In this document: positions 25,727 through 34,100 of the stretch, one piece after another
How the letters are laid out: every line of letters begins with the position of its first letter
How positions within the stretch are numbered: position 1 is the first letter of the stretch
Assembly: GCA_016704535.1 (NCBI GenBank)
Contig: JADIZZ010000019.1
Location: 1 to 64,000, forward strand
Source: Betaproteobacteria bacterium
GTDB lineage: Bacteria; Pseudomonadota; Gammaproteobacteria; Burkholderiales; Burkholderiaceae_C
Length of the DNA stretch: 64,000 bases
Direction: 5' to 3'
Notes under the pieces: generated by a model
Seen by the model: only the letters and a program-made list of their open reading frames with translations
Database searches by the model: none
Told to the model about the DNA's origin: nothing
Translations under genes and position numbers: made by a program

Positions 25727-26738
25727 ATGAAAGCGACCCCATCGCCCTTGCCGCGCTGACCGTGCTCGCGACCGTCGCCGCGCCTGCGCTGGCTCCAGTC
25801 CAGCGTCACCCTGTTCGGCATCGTCGACCTTACCGCACGCTCGGTGAAGAACGACACCAGCCAGAAGCGCCTGGACGGCAGTGGCCTGAGCAGCAGCCGA
25901 CTGGGCTTCCGCGGCATCGAAGACCTGGGCGGCGGCCTGAAGGCCGGCTTCTGGCTCGAAGGCGCGCTCAACCCCGATGACGGCAATGCCAGCGGCTTCA
26001 ACTTCCAGCGCCGCTCCACCGTCAGCCTGATGGGCGGCTTCGGTGAGATTCGCCTGGGCCGCGACAAGGTGCCCACGCAGCTGAACTGGGACGCCTTCGA
26101 CCCCTTCGACAACACCGGCATGGGCGCCAACACGCGCCTGAGCGTGGCCAGCGGCATCGTGCCCACGGGCGGCACCTATGGCGCCTTCTCGCGTGCCAAC
26201 AACATGATCTCGTACATCACCCCAAGCCTGGTGGCCTGTTCGGCCAGGCCTCGGTGGCCGCGGGTGAAGGCACGCTGGGCAACAAGCATGGGCCTGCGCG
26301 CAGGTTACAGCGGCGGCGCCCTGCTGGCCGCCGTGGGTTACGGCAACACCGAGGTCACAGGCGCCATCGACGCCAAGGAGACCAACTTCGGCGCGTCCTA
26401 CGACCTGAAGTTTATGAAGCTGATCGGCTTCACGAGCAAGCTGGACATCGGGCCTGCGTCGCAGGACAACTGGCTCGTCGGCGCCACCGTGCCCCTTCGG
26501 CAGCCTCACGCTGCGCGCCAGCTATTCGGAGATGGACGGCAAGGAGAGCATCGCCGTGCGCGACGCCAAGATGCTCGCGCTGGGCGGCGTCTACACGCTG
26601 TCCAAGCGCACTGCGCTGTACGCCACCTACTCGAAGATCTCGAACACGAACACGAACTTCACCGTGGCCACGGGCTCGACGCTGACGCGCGGCAATGACT
26701 CGACGGGCTACGACTTCGGCATCCGGCACGCCTTCTGA
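25727..26738 (+). pseudogene. outer-membrane porin, multiple frameshifts
   Basis: A betaproteobacterial general porin (16-strand, OmpC/Por-like). Start ATG 25727 with GGAG. The signal peptide continues in another frame (IALAALTVLATVAAPALA). The main frame reads SSVTLFGIVDLTARS, LGFRGIEDLGGGLKAGFWLE and GEIRLGRDKVPTQLNWDAF. Near 26235-26290 homology leaves and re-enters the frame (a VAAGEGTLGNKHG segment is in frame +1). After about 26490 it moves again (LRASYSEMDGKESIAVRDA) and ends with the classic C-terminal strand YDFGIRHAF. At least three indels are needed for a complete protein. This is decay or poor sequence quality. Porins allow diffusion of small hydrophilic solutes. Confidence 0.8.
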
Positions 26739-26756
26739 GCATCGGTTCGATCGACC

Positions 26757-26775
26757 GGCCACCATGAGGGTGGCC
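26757..26775 (+). terminator. hairpin after the porin gene
   Basis: GGCCACC, a 5-nt loop ATGAG, and GGTGGCC form a perfect 7-bp stem 18 nt after the porin stop. A second G/C-rich stem follows, and a weak T-rich stretch lies near 26811. It is plausibly a transcription terminator, without a strong U-tract. Confidence 0.45.
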
Positions 26776-26886
26776 CATGCCAACGGCCCCGCTTTGGTGG
26801 GGTCGGCCCTTGTGTTTGGGCTTGGCGACAAGCTCGACCAGTTGAACATTCAGCAGGCGGCTGCTGCTTCCCACGCAAGGAGAATC

Positions 26887-27570
26887 ATGAAGAAACTGAA
26901 CAGGGTGATGGTGCTCTTTGCATTGGCTGCACTTGCCGCCCCGATCGGGGCACTCGCCCAGTCGGCTGCCAAGTCGATCGACAACTGGCGTGCCACTGAC
27001 GGTACCGTCTGGAAGAACGGCACCAACGAACTCTGCTGGCGCGATGCCGGCTGGACGCCGGCCACCGCGGACGAGAAGTGCGATGGCGCCATCAAGCCCT
27101 CGCCGCCCCGGGGCCCGGCGCCCCCGCCGCCCGCCCAGCCGGTGGCTCCGCCTGTCGCGGCGCCGCTGGCCCCGGCCCCGCGTCCTGCTCCGCCCCCGGC
27201 CGCACCGATCCAGGAGAAGGTCACCTTCGCCGCTGACGCGCTGTTCGACTTCGACAGGGCCGTTCTCAAACCCGGAGGCGCAAGCCAAGCTGACAGACCT
27301 ATTGAGAAGGCCAAAGGTGTGACGCTGGAAGTCGTGATCGCCGTCGGCCATACCGACACGGTCGGCAACGATGGCTACAACCAAAAGTTGTCCATCAACC
27401 GTGCCGAAGCCGTGAAGAGCTTCCTGGTCGGCAAGGGCATCGAGAAGAGCCGCGTCTACACCGAAGGCAAGGGTTCGAAGAACCCGGTCGCCGACAACAA
27501 GACGGCCGCTGGCCGAGCGAAGAACCGTCGCGTGGAAGTGGAAGTCGTCGGTACACGCGCCAGGAACTGA
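26887..27570 (+). CDS. OmpA-family peptidoglycan-binding outer-membrane protein
   Basis: A 227-residue protein with a signal peptide (VMVLFALAALAAPIGALAQ), a short domain with two Cys (ELCWRDAGWTPATADEKCDG), a Pro/Ala-rich linker and a C-terminal OmpA domain (FAADALFDFDRAVLKP, VVIAVGHTDTVGNDGYNQKLS, NRAEAVKSFLVGKGI, NRRVEVEVVG) that should bind peptidoglycan. Residues GGASQADRPIE are out of register: reading the same DNA one base on gives EAQAKLTDLL, the expected helix. A +1 near 27275 and a -1 near 27305 therefore cancel. The frame stays open, but about ten residues of the domain are scrambled. Confidence 0.88.
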   Translation: MKKLNRVMVLFALAALAAPIGALAQSAAKSIDNWRATDGTVWKNGTNELCWRDAGWTPATADEKCDGAIKPSPPRGPAPPPPAQPVAPPVAAPLAPAPRPAPPPAAPIQEKVTFAADALFDFDRAVLKPGGASQADRPIEKAKGVTLEVVIAVGHTDTVGNDGYNQKLSINRAEAVKSFLVGKGIEKSRVYTEGKGSKNPVADNKTAAGRAKNRRVEVEVVGTRARN

Positions 27571-27780
27571 CTCTGCGCCCGCTTTCGGTCGGGCCTGGGT
27601 GCGCAAGAGCGTGCAGCCCCCAGAGCGGAGGGCACACGCAGGTACTCGGACTGCTCACGGTCGTAGGCCTCATACCTCGGCGCCAGAGTCCTGAGCTTCC
27701 CGTCGGACGCTTGAGAGCGCGCAACCCGCGAATGCACGCGCAGGGATAGCGTGCTTCAAACCACAAGAGGCCGCCAGGCC

Positions 27781-28200
27781 TCAAGGCTGCCAGGGGTTGA
27801 TCACCGCAGCGCCGGCTGCCTCGAAGGGGCCAATGTCTCGGGTGGCCACGGTCAAGCCGTTGGCCACGGCAATGGCAGCGATGTAGCCATCGGCGCTGGC
27901 AATGGCCAATCCCGATGCGCGAGCCCTGGCCATCAATTCTGCATAGGCTTGGGAGCAGCCCAGATCAAACGGCAGCACGCGGCCGGAGAAGAGAGGCAGC
28001 ACCCGCGTCTCCAGACTTTCTTGCAGGCCCGCTCGCCGCTTGCCCGCAGGCAGCAGGGCCAAGCCAGCGCGCAGTTCGGCCACCGTGATGGCCGACAGGA
28101 ACAGCGTTTCCAGTGCCTGCGCGTCGATCCACTCGGTCACGCGGGCATCGGGCGCCGGGCGCAGCGGCTCCGACACCACATTGGTGTCCAGCAGGATCAT
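27781..28200 (-). CDS. PIN-domain toxin, VapC/FitB-like
   Basis: A 139-residue PIN-domain ribonuclease toxin of a type II module. Acidic active-site residues are visible: D5 and N7 in MILLDTNVVSEPLRP, E in ITVAELRAG, and D residues in ASADGYIAAIA and TRDIGPFE. The sequence resembles FitB/VapC proteins that cleave RNA when freed from the antitoxin. Its ATG overlaps the stop of the antitoxin gene (28197-28200), the usual coupled arrangement with antitoxin first. The final residues (AVINPWQP) are also typical of the family. Confidence 0.9.
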   Translation of the reverse strand: MILLDTNVVSEPLRPAPDARVTEWIDAQALETLFLSAITVAELRAGLALLPAGKRRAGLQESLETRVLPLFSGRVLPFDLGCSQAYAELMARARASGLAIASADGYIAAIAVANGLTVATRDIGPFEAAGAAVINPWQP

Positions 28201-28451
28201 TCGAAATTCACCGGTCGGGCGGGGGTCTTGCTGCGCACCTGCTCGAAGACGGCAAACTCTTCATCACTGAGCTTGGCCCGCCTGCCCATGTCGGCCAGCA
28301 GCGAGCCCAGCTTCACCCGCCCTTGCGGGCTGACTGCAGACTCCAGGATGTCACGCACCTCGGCCTCCATGCTGTGGCCACGCTGGGCGGCCCGCACGCG
28401 CAAAGCGCGGTGCACCTCGTCGGTGATGTTTCGTACGGTCAGCATGGCCAT
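28197..28451 (-). CDS. ribbon-helix-helix antitoxin, FitA/VapB-like
   Basis: An 84-residue antitoxin with an N-terminal Arc-type ribbon-helix-helix (MLTVRNITDEVHRALRVRAA, then GHSMEAEVRDILE) and an acidic C-terminal toxin-neutralising tail (LSDEEFAVFEQVRSKTP). It should bind its own promoter and inhibit the PIN toxin encoded downstream with a 4-bp overlap. The start at 28451 is preferred: GAGGAG lies 6 nt before it, whereas the ATG at 28457 directly abuts that element. Confidence 0.88.
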   Translation of the reverse strand: MAMLTVRNITDEVHRALRVRAAQRGHSMEAEVRDILESAVSPQGRVKLGSLLADMGRRAKLSDEEFAVFEQVRSKTPARPVNFE

Positions 28452-28477
28452 CTTCATCTCCTCGTCACGCCGTCAGT

Positions 28478-28504
28478 GCATGCATTGTACCGAATCGCAT
28501 GCAT
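28478..28504 (-). promoter_or_regulatory. putative antitoxin operator (repeated GCATGCAT)
   Basis: GCATGCAT occurs at 28478-28485 and 28497-28504, 19 nt apart (about two helical turns), with a -10-like TACAAT (minus strand) between and overlapping them. It lies about 27 nt upstream of the antitoxin start and fits autorepression by the RHH protein. Confidence 0.5.
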
Positions 28505-28891
28505 TTCCGTTGTGCCAAGGCTCCAAGGGCTGCTCAGGGGCGGCGGCGCCTGTTCGGCTGATTGACCTGCAGACGTACAGCCCGCATCCAGTGTCGACAA
28601 GCGCGGCCGGCCCTTGAGCGACCGCTTTGGAGGATGAGCGCCTTCGAGTGACCGTCGGCCTATGGCGGCTGTTCCTCACATTGCCGACACTCAGCCTTCA
28701 AGGTCGGGTGTGCGCCGCATTGCTGCCGACCAGCGGCGCGAAGCGAGTACCGGCACCCGACCCTGAGCTGAACTACGTCCCCTCCGATTCGAGGCCGCAA
28801 AGCGGACGGCCGAAACACGATCTTGATCATTGACATCGGGCGCCCCCAGGCGCACCGCCCTGGTTCGGGACGAGCACAGGGCAGTTGCGCC
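28505..28891. other. non-coding gap between two toxin-antitoxin modules
   Basis: No gene is supported. The stretch around 28615-28640 begins GAGCGACCGCTTTGGAGG and another at about 28795-28815 reads CCGCAAAGCGGACGGCC. These resemble the GACCGCTT part of the dispersed repeat at 781-850, suggesting a degenerate relative. Confidence 0.4.
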
Positions 28892-28920
28892 TTGACTTAC
28901 TACGTAAGCCGAAATATGAT
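28892..28920 (+). promoter_or_regulatory. strong sigma70 promoter with operator in spacer
   Basis: TTGACT (28892-28897), 17 nt, TATGAT (28915-28920): a near-consensus promoter 29 nt before the AbrB-type antitoxin gene. The inverted repeat CTTAC-TAC-GTAAG (28896-28908) lies across the -35 edge and spacer, where a bound antitoxin would block polymerase. Confidence 0.75.
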
Positions 28921-28949
28921 GAGGCCCGACGTTCAGTCCAGGAACCCAC

Positions 28950-29213
28950 ATGCCGACGCTCCTAGTCTCCTCGAAAGGCCAGATCGTGTTGCCCGCCGAA
29001 ATGCGGCGCCGACTCGGTATGGGTGCAGGCGCAAGGATAGAGGTGCTGGAAGAGTCGGACGGGCTGAAGCTGCGCGTCGTCCGTTCTGTCGCGACGGCCG
29101 ACATGACCGACATGGCGGGCATGGTCAAGGCGCGAGCGCGCGGTGTTCCACGCCGCCTGGAGGATTTCGACCCTGCGTCGCTGCTGACCCGTTCGCGGCG
29201 CGGCAATTCATGA
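28950..29213 (+). CDS. AbrB/SpoVT-type antitoxin
   Basis: An 87-residue protein with an N-terminal swapped-hairpin AbrB DNA-binding domain (LLVSSKGQIVLPAEMRRRLGM, GARIEVLEESDGLKLR) and a C-terminal Arg-rich tail that should wrap the toxin. It is preceded by AGGAA at a good distance and a clear sigma70 promoter with an embedded inverted repeat. The stop overlaps the toxin ATG by 4 bp. It should neutralise the PIN toxin and repress the operon. Confidence 0.9.
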   Translation: MPTLLVSSKGQIVLPAEMRRRLGMGAGARIEVLEESDGLKLRVVRSVATADMTDMAGMVKARARGVPRRLEDFDPASLLTRSRRGNS

Positions 29214-29617
29214 GGGCCCTGGACACGAACGTTCTGGCGCGGTTCTTCGTCGATGATGCCGACGATGCACAAGCTGCCAAACAACGTCCCGCGGCCATCG
29301 CAGCGCTCGCCGAACGATCGTTTGTCTCTGTGACCGTGTTGCTTGAACTGGAGTGGGTCATGCGCGGGTTCTACGAACTGCCAGCGAGGGATGTTTCCCG
29401 CGTGTTGCGTGCGCTGGCGAGCATTGAGCACATCACTCTCGAAGATCGTGACGCGGTTCTGGTGGCGTTCGATGCGTTCGACAAGGGTCTCGATTTCGCT
29501 GATGCGCTGCACCTCTCGCGCAGCTCTCGTGCATCCGGTTTCGCGACATTCGACCAACGACTTGCGAAGCGGGCAAAGGCTCTCGCGCTGACGCCGCCGG
29601 TGGAGTTGCTTGGCTGA
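29210..29617 (+). CDS. PIN-domain toxin, VapC-like
   Basis: A 135-residue PIN ribonuclease: MRALDTNVLARFFVDDA (first Asp), VSVTVLLELEWVMRGFYEL (Glu), and FADALHLSRSS with FATFDQRLAKRA (acidic pair). It belongs to the subgroup paired with AbrB-type antitoxins rather than RHH antitoxins, so it is distinct from the PIN toxin at 27781. The start at 29210 is fixed by the ATGA overlap; a longer frame upstream is a shadow of the antitoxin gene. Confidence 0.9.
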   Translation: MRALDTNVLARFFVDDADDAQAAKQRPAAIAALAERSFVSVTVLLELEWVMRGFYELPARDVSRVLRALASIEHITLEDRDAVLVAFDAFDKGLDFADALHLSRSSRASGFATFDQRLAKRAKALALTPPVELLG

Positions 29618-30115
29618 AACGACTCCGGCGCAGCCGGTGGGCGGAAATTGGAAGTTGCTCGGCCAGACGGCCGAGCCCCGACACCGCTCGAGCGTGGTTC
29701 ACCGCGAATGCAACATCGACCGTGCGACCGCTCCCGGGCAGCGAGTCCATGGGGCCGGCCAGCAGGCCTCGACGCATACCGGCCTTCTGGCTGCAGAGAC
29801 CTGCGCGCTTGAAGCGGTCATCCGTAGTCACAGGCTGGAGCGAAGCATCGATGAACCCAGCCGCTGCATCGAGTCAATTGTCGATGGGCCGACCCGACAT
29901 CAACTCGACGTCAAGAAACGGCCATTGGGGCATTGCCGCCCGCCGCAATCCCTTACCGTCGCTCGGGTGCCGCTGAGGTCGACACGGTGGTCCCATCTCC
30001 GGATGCCTCACCGGCGGCAGTGAGAAATGGGTTCCATTCCCACGCCCTTTCCGGCGCAGGGGCGCGCAAACTTCGGGTCCAATTCGTTGACTTCGTGCTC
30101 CAAGTTGGCTGCGCC
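29618..30115. other. non-coding gap
   Basis: About 500 bp without a supported gene. Frames are short and of unlikely composition. A region at 29620-29700 has fragments similar in style to the other intergenic repeats (CCGAGCCCCGACACCGC), but no full copy is seen. Confidence 0.4.
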
Positions 30116-31078
30116 ATGATCGAACCCGCCATCCCCGTCGACGAAGCCACGCGGCTCAGCACGCTGCGCTCGCTCAACATCCTCGACACCTTGCCCGAGG
30201 AGCGCTTCGACCGGCTGACGCGCATGGCGCGGCGGATGTTCGGCGTGCCAATCGTGTTGATCAGCCTGGTCGACGAGAACCGTCAGTGGTTCAAGTCCTG
30301 CCAGGGGTTGACCGTCAGCGAGACCCCGCGCGACATCTCGTTCTGCGGTCACGCCATCTTGGGCGAAGACATCTTGGTGGTGCCCGAAGCGCTTGCCGAC
30401 GAACGCTTCCAAGACAATCCCCTGGTCACCGATGGGCCGAAGATCCGCTTCTATGCTGGGTGCCCGCTGTGGGTCAATGGCCGCAAGCTCGGTACGCTGT
30501 GCCTGATTGACCAGCAGCCGCGCGACTTCGATGCCGATGACCGCAGCCTGCTGCGCGACCTCGCACGCATGGCCGAGCAAGAGATCGCCGCGGTCGAAAT
30601 GGCGACGATGGACGAGTTGACCCAAATTTCGAACCGTCGCGGCTTTCTGGCCTTCGGGCAACACGCACTGGGTCTGTGTACCAGGCTGAAGCGGCCAGCG
30701 TCGCTGTTCTATTTCGACCTCGACGGCTTCAAGTCGATCAACGACCGTTTCGGTCACGCCGAGGGTGATCGCGCCCTGGTGGCATTCTCGACGCATTTGA
30801 TGCAGACCTTTCGCGACTCCGACGTGGTCGGCCGGCTCGGCGGCGACGAGTTCGTTGCGCTGATGACAAACTGCACCGAGGACCAGGGCCAACACGCGTT
30901 GCAACGGTTGGGGCAGGCCGTGCAACAGCATAACAAGCAGCGCGCGCTGTGCTGCGACATCCACTTCAGCGTGGGTACCGTCGCCTTCGACGAGAGTAGG
31001 CACCGGTCGATTCAGGATCTGCTGGCCGAGGCCGACGCCCTGATGTACGAGCACAAACGAAGTACGAAGGTGGCCTGA
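30116..31078 (+). CDS. GAF-GGDEF diguanylate cyclase
   Basis: A 320-residue cytoplasmic protein. The N-terminal GAF domain (about 20-165: LNILDTLPEERFDRLTRMAR, VPIVLISLVDENRQWFKS, TPRDISFCGHAIL, IRFYAGCPLWVNGRKLGTLC) probably senses a small ligand or redox state. The GGDEF domain (about 170-315) has DELTQISNRRGF, FDLDGFKSINDRFGH, the intact active site RLGGDEFVAL and a correctly spaced inhibitory site RDSD. It should make cyclic di-GMP with product inhibition. The start at 30116 is chosen because the GAF begins soon after; the upstream extension is non-homologous. It has no operon partner. Confidence 0.9.
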   Translation: MIEPAIPVDEATRLSTLRSLNILDTLPEERFDRLTRMARRMFGVPIVLISLVDENRQWFKSCQGLTVSETPRDISFCGHAILGEDILVVPEALADERFQDNPLVTDGPKIRFYAGCPLWVNGRKLGTLCLIDQQPRDFDADDRSLLRDLARMAEQEIAAVEMATMDELTQISNRRGFLAFGQHALGLCTRLKRPASLFYFDLDGFKSINDRFGHAEGDRALVAFSTHLMQTFRDSDVVGRLGGDEFVALMTNCTEDQGQHALQRLGQAVQQHNKQRALCCDIHFSVGTVAFDESRHRSIQDLLAEADALMYEHKRSTKVA

Positions 31079-31475
31079 AGGCGGCTCGGGGCTGTTCCAC
31101 TCACCTGCCCTGCATGTCATGACGGTCAGACGCGCAACTCGACTCAGTGGAGCACGGCTGTGATGCGTCTACAGCCCGCTCCGACTCCGCCGCAAGCTCC
31201 CTCGCGTGCGACCTCGAATTCGTCGCGAGCATGCCTGGAAGCCGACCGCCGCCACGGACCGGTCCTGGCCGGGACTGCGAGTTCGCAGTGAAGCCCGACA
31301 GCGGCCCTTCGCTTCAACGCAGGGTGAACGGCTGATCTTTCAGGGCGCGAGCTCAACATCCCGACCTCGACGCGACATTCGAGGCTCGAATCCGTAGGCC
31401 TGGAGCCGCCGCTTGGGCAATCCCGCAGTCGCCCGTAGGAGGCCACGCCCGGCCGACCTGGGTCAAACTCGGGCC
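31079..31475. other. non-coding gap
   Basis: About 400 bp with no supported gene. It contains GAAGCCGACCGCCGCC (31238-31253) and AAGCCCGACAGCGGCCC (31289-31305), short relatives of the GACCGC...AGGGTCGG dispersed repeat. Confidence 0.4.
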
Positions 31476-32501
31476 ATGAACCCGATCGAAACCTTCAACT
31501 GGGGCCTGATCGGGCCCGGCGGCATCGCCCATCGCTTCGCTGCGGCCGTTAACGGCCTGCCTGGTGCACGGTTGCAGGCCGTGCTGGCGCGCGACGCCCA
31601 GCGCGGCGCCACCTTCGCCCGGCAATGGGCGAGAGAAGGCACCGCCGTACCCACGGTGCACACCGAGCTGCAAGCGCTGTTGGCCGACCCTTCCGTGCAG
31701 GCCGTCTACATCGCCACGCCGCACGACAGCCACGCGCGCCTGGCCAGCGCATGCCTTCGCGCCGGCAAGCCGGTGCTGTGCGAGAAGCCGCTGACGCCCA
31801 CGCTGGCGCAGACCCATGCCCTGATCGAACTGAGCGCTACCCACCGTGTGTTCCTGATGGAGGCGCTGTGGTCGCGCTTCCTGCCGGTGTACGACCAGGT
31901 GGCTCAGTGGCTGCGCAGCGGGACCATCGGCGCGGTGCGCACGGTGCAGTCCAGCTTCTGCTTCAACCTGCCCTTCGACGCCCAGCACCGTGTCTTCAAC
32001 CCACAGTTGGCCGGTGGCGCGATGCTGGACATCGGCATCTACAACCTGGCACTGACCCGCTTCATGCTGGAAAGCAGCCTGGGTGCCTGCCCTGAGCCCG
32101 AGCGCATCGTGGCCAGCGGCACTCTCGCGTCCACGGGCGTGGACCAGCGCGTGGGCGGGACGCTGGTCTTTCCGGGCGGCGTCATCGCGCAGTGGGTCTG
32201 CGGCTTCGATGCCACCTCGGACAACGCGCTGGTGGTCAACGGCGAACACGGAAGCATCAGGCTGCCCATGCGCTTCTGGGAAGGCACGCGCGCCGTGCTG
32301 GCGCTGAAGGACCGGGCCGAGGTCGTCTGCGAAGCGCCGTTCCGTATCAACGGCTTCGAGGGCGAGGTCGAGGAAGCCATGCACTGCATCGGCGCCGGTC
32401 AGTTGGAGAGCCCGCGCATGCCGCACGCCGAGACCTTGGCGCTCGCGCGCTGGAACCACGAAGTCCTGCGCCAGTTGGGCGTGCGGTACCCATTCGAGTG
32501 A
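31476..32501 (+). CDS. Gfo/Idh/MocA-family oxidoreductase
   Basis: A 341-residue NAD(P)-dependent oxidoreductase. N-terminal Rossmann motif WGLIGPGGIAHRFAAAV, then VYIATPHDSHARLASACLRA and the family hallmark VLCEKPLTPTLAQ. The C-terminal catalytic domain includes FLMEALWSRFLPVYDQVAQW and GGAMLDIGIYNLALTRF, with the conserved D-x-G-x-Y-N. Similar proteins act on sugars or trans-dihydrodiols; the substrate is not clear. The start at 31476 follows no strong Shine-Dalgarno but fits the Rossmann start. It stands alone between gene-poor gaps. Confidence 0.88.
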   Translation: MNPIETFNWGLIGPGGIAHRFAAAVNGLPGARLQAVLARDAQRGATFARQWAREGTAVPTVHTELQALLADPSVQAVYIATPHDSHARLASACLRAGKPVLCEKPLTPTLAQTHALIELSATHRVFLMEALWSRFLPVYDQVAQWLRSGTIGAVRTVQSSFCFNLPFDAQHRVFNPQLAGGAMLDIGIYNLALTRFMLESSLGACPEPERIVASGTLASTGVDQRVGGTLVFPGGVIAQWVCGFDATSDNALVVNGEHGSIRLPMRFWEGTRAVLALKDRAEVVCEAPFRINGFEGEVEEAMHCIGAGQLESPRMPHAETLALARWNHEVLRQLGVRYPFE

Positions 32502-32922
32502 CGTGGCGCGGCTGCCCAAGTGCTCTTCGACACTGCCGATCTCACGCACCACAGGGACACGAATCACGCGTCAGCGGCCCAGTAGCGGGCGGTCTCGAGC
32601 CGCACGCCGCCCCACCGCCGCTCGGAGTGCCGCCCACGTGAGGTACCTGCACGGTCGGCGATCGGCTGATGATCGCGTCGGGACGCCGGGAAGTCACAGT
32701 CAGCCAATGTCCGTTGGTGGCCGAGACCTCCAGTTCCCCGCGATCGCCGCCAGCAGCCATTCGATCAGCCGAAGACCGAGCGACCGGTCTTCTGGGAAGC
32801 GACCTCAACATCTTGATCCATCGCCCACGGCCGCCCGCTTGAGCTCGAGGCACGCAGGCTGATGGCGGCAATCCGCCGCGAGGTGTTCGTTCGCCAACGA
32901 GAAACCGGCCTTGGCTTGGTGT
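32502..32922. other. non-coding gap with degenerate repeat-like sequence
   Basis: About 420 bp without a supported gene. The part near 32705-32765 (GTCCGTTGGTGGCCGAGACC onward) has the look of a common betaproteobacterial intergenic repeat, and ACCGAGCGACCGGTCTTCTG follows at 32777. No open frame has family features. Confidence 0.4.
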
Positions 32923-33807
32923 TCAGGTTGCGATGGCAAAGGAGGTCGCCAGCCGGCTGACCTCGGCGAGCACGGCCTCGTCCTGGGGCCGCACCCACTC
33001 CGTGCTCTTCGCCGGACCCTCGTAGAAGCAGGCCAGCACCCACGGCTTGCGGCGCGGCGGCCAGAAGATCGCTACATCGTTGATGCGATCGGGCATGTCG
33101 GAATTGAAGCCGGTACCCGTCTTGTCGCCGGCACGCCAGGCGGCAGGCAGTCCGGCTCTCAGGCGGCGCTGGCCGGTCCTCGTGGCTTCCATCCAGGCGA
33201 TCAATCGGGCTCGGCTCGCGGGCTTCAGGGCATTGCCGGTGCAAAGGTGCGCCACGAGATCGGCAAAGGCCGCGGGGTTGCTGGTATCGCGCTCGTCCCC
33301 GGGGGAGACGCGGTTCATTTCGGGCTCGTACCTGTCGATGCGCGTGACAGGGTCGCCTTGCGCGCGCAGCCAGCGGGTGAAACCCTCGGGGCCACCCATC
33401 GTACGCAAGAGCACATTGGCAGCCAGGTTGTCGCTCGTGAGCTGAGCAGCCTCGGCCAATGCCAAGGGCGTCGCCCAGCCACGTGCGAGCCAGGCTTCGG
33501 TGGAAGGCATGTGGGGCACTCGCTCGTCGCGGCGCAGCGGCAGCCGGATGTCGGCCCGCAGGCGGCCCTGGTCGATGGCCTGCAGCACCGCGGCTGCCAG
33601 CGGCAACTTGAAGGTCGAGCACAGGCCGAAGCGCTCCTCGCCGCGGTGTGCCCAGCGCCTGCCAGAGCCGGTGTCGAGCAAGGCCACGCCGAGCCGGCCA
33701 CCAGCACGGGCCTCGAGTTCGGCCAGAGCGTCCGCCGCCATCACGGGAAAGGGCAGCAGGCCGGCCCACAGAACCGTTCGTCGGGTAAAGCTCATAGCAA
33801 AACTCAT
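32923..33807 (-). CDS. class A beta-lactamase
   Basis: A 294-residue exported serine beta-lactamase. The signal has a twin-arginine look (SFTRRTVLWAG). All class A elements are present: CSTFK (nucleophile Ser and Lys), TSDN (SDN loop), EPEMN (omega-loop Glu and Asn) and DKTGTG (KTG). It hydrolyses beta-lactams in the periplasm. The Cys just before the nucleophile is seen in GES/KPC-type enzymes, but the partner Cys after KTGT is missing (GF instead), so the stabilising disulfide is absent; spectrum cannot be predicted. A truncated LysR gene is divergent, the position where AmpR-like regulators normally sit. Confidence 0.92.
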   Translation of the reverse strand: MSFAMSFTRRTVLWAGLLPFPVMAADALAELEARAGGRLGVALLDTGSGRRWAHRGEERFGLCSTFKLPLAAAVLQAIDQGRLRADIRLPLRRDERVPHMPSTEAWLARGWATPLALAEAAQLTSDNLAANVLLRTMGGPEGFTRWLRAQGDPVTRIDRYEPEMNRVSPGDERDTSNPAAFADLVAHLCTGNALKPASRARLIAWMEATRTGQRRLRAGLPAAWRAGDKTGTGFNSDMPDRINDVAIFWPPRRKPWVLACFYEGPAKSTEWVRPQDEAVLAEVSRLATSFAIAT

Positions 33808-33893
33808 GGATCTGATGCAGGTGCGCTGAATTCTCCCAATGCCGAACCAAGGGCGCCAACGAAATCTCTTCAGGTTCGACGTTAGGACTGATC
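33808..33893. promoter_or_regulatory. divergent promoter region, beta-lactamase / LysR remnant
   Basis: An 86-bp gap between divergent starts. In ampR/bla pairs this region holds the LysR T-N11-A operator; I see TTCAGGTTCGACGTTAGG at about 33868-33885 as a possible site but no certain match. Confidence 0.3.
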
Positions 33894-34100
33894 ATGAGTC
33901 TTGCCCGGTACTCGCTGAACCACACCCATCCCTTTGCCGTCGCGTCGCGGCACCTGAACATGACGCGGGCAGCCGACGACCTGCGTGTCACCCCGGCCGC
34001 CGTCAGCCGCCAGATCAGGGCGCTGGAGGCGCAGATCGGCAAACCGCTGTTCCTGCGCACGGCGCGTTGTCTCCAGCTCAGCGATGACGGAGAGCACTTT
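33894..34100 (+). pseudogene. LysR-family regulator (AmpR-like), truncated
   Basis: Only the N-terminal winged helix-turn-helix is recognisable: FAVASRHLNMTRAADDLRVT, PAAVSRQIRALEAQIGKPLF and LQLSDDGEHFVDAT. After about 34100 the frame continues to 34451 without any effector-binding domain, through the inverted copy of the dispersed repeat. Even the start (SLARYSLNHTHPFAV) seems altered compared with the family's LNxLRAFxAxxRH. The divergent position relative to the beta-lactamase suggests a former AmpR/PenR-type activator. It is presumably non-functional. Confidence 0.75.

Noticed and set aside
25373..26509. A 378-codon minus-strand open frame
   Set aside because: Antisense to the porin, low-complexity composition; the real gene is the porin despite its frameshifts.
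33881..33887. GTTAGGA as an integron core site near the beta-lactamase
   Set aside because: It ends in A rather than a pyrimidine, and there is no paired inverse core or stem.
32765..34060. A 431-codon minus-strand open frame spanning the beta-lactamase
   Set aside because: It is in another frame from the lactamase, which has all class A motifs; the overlapping frame has none.
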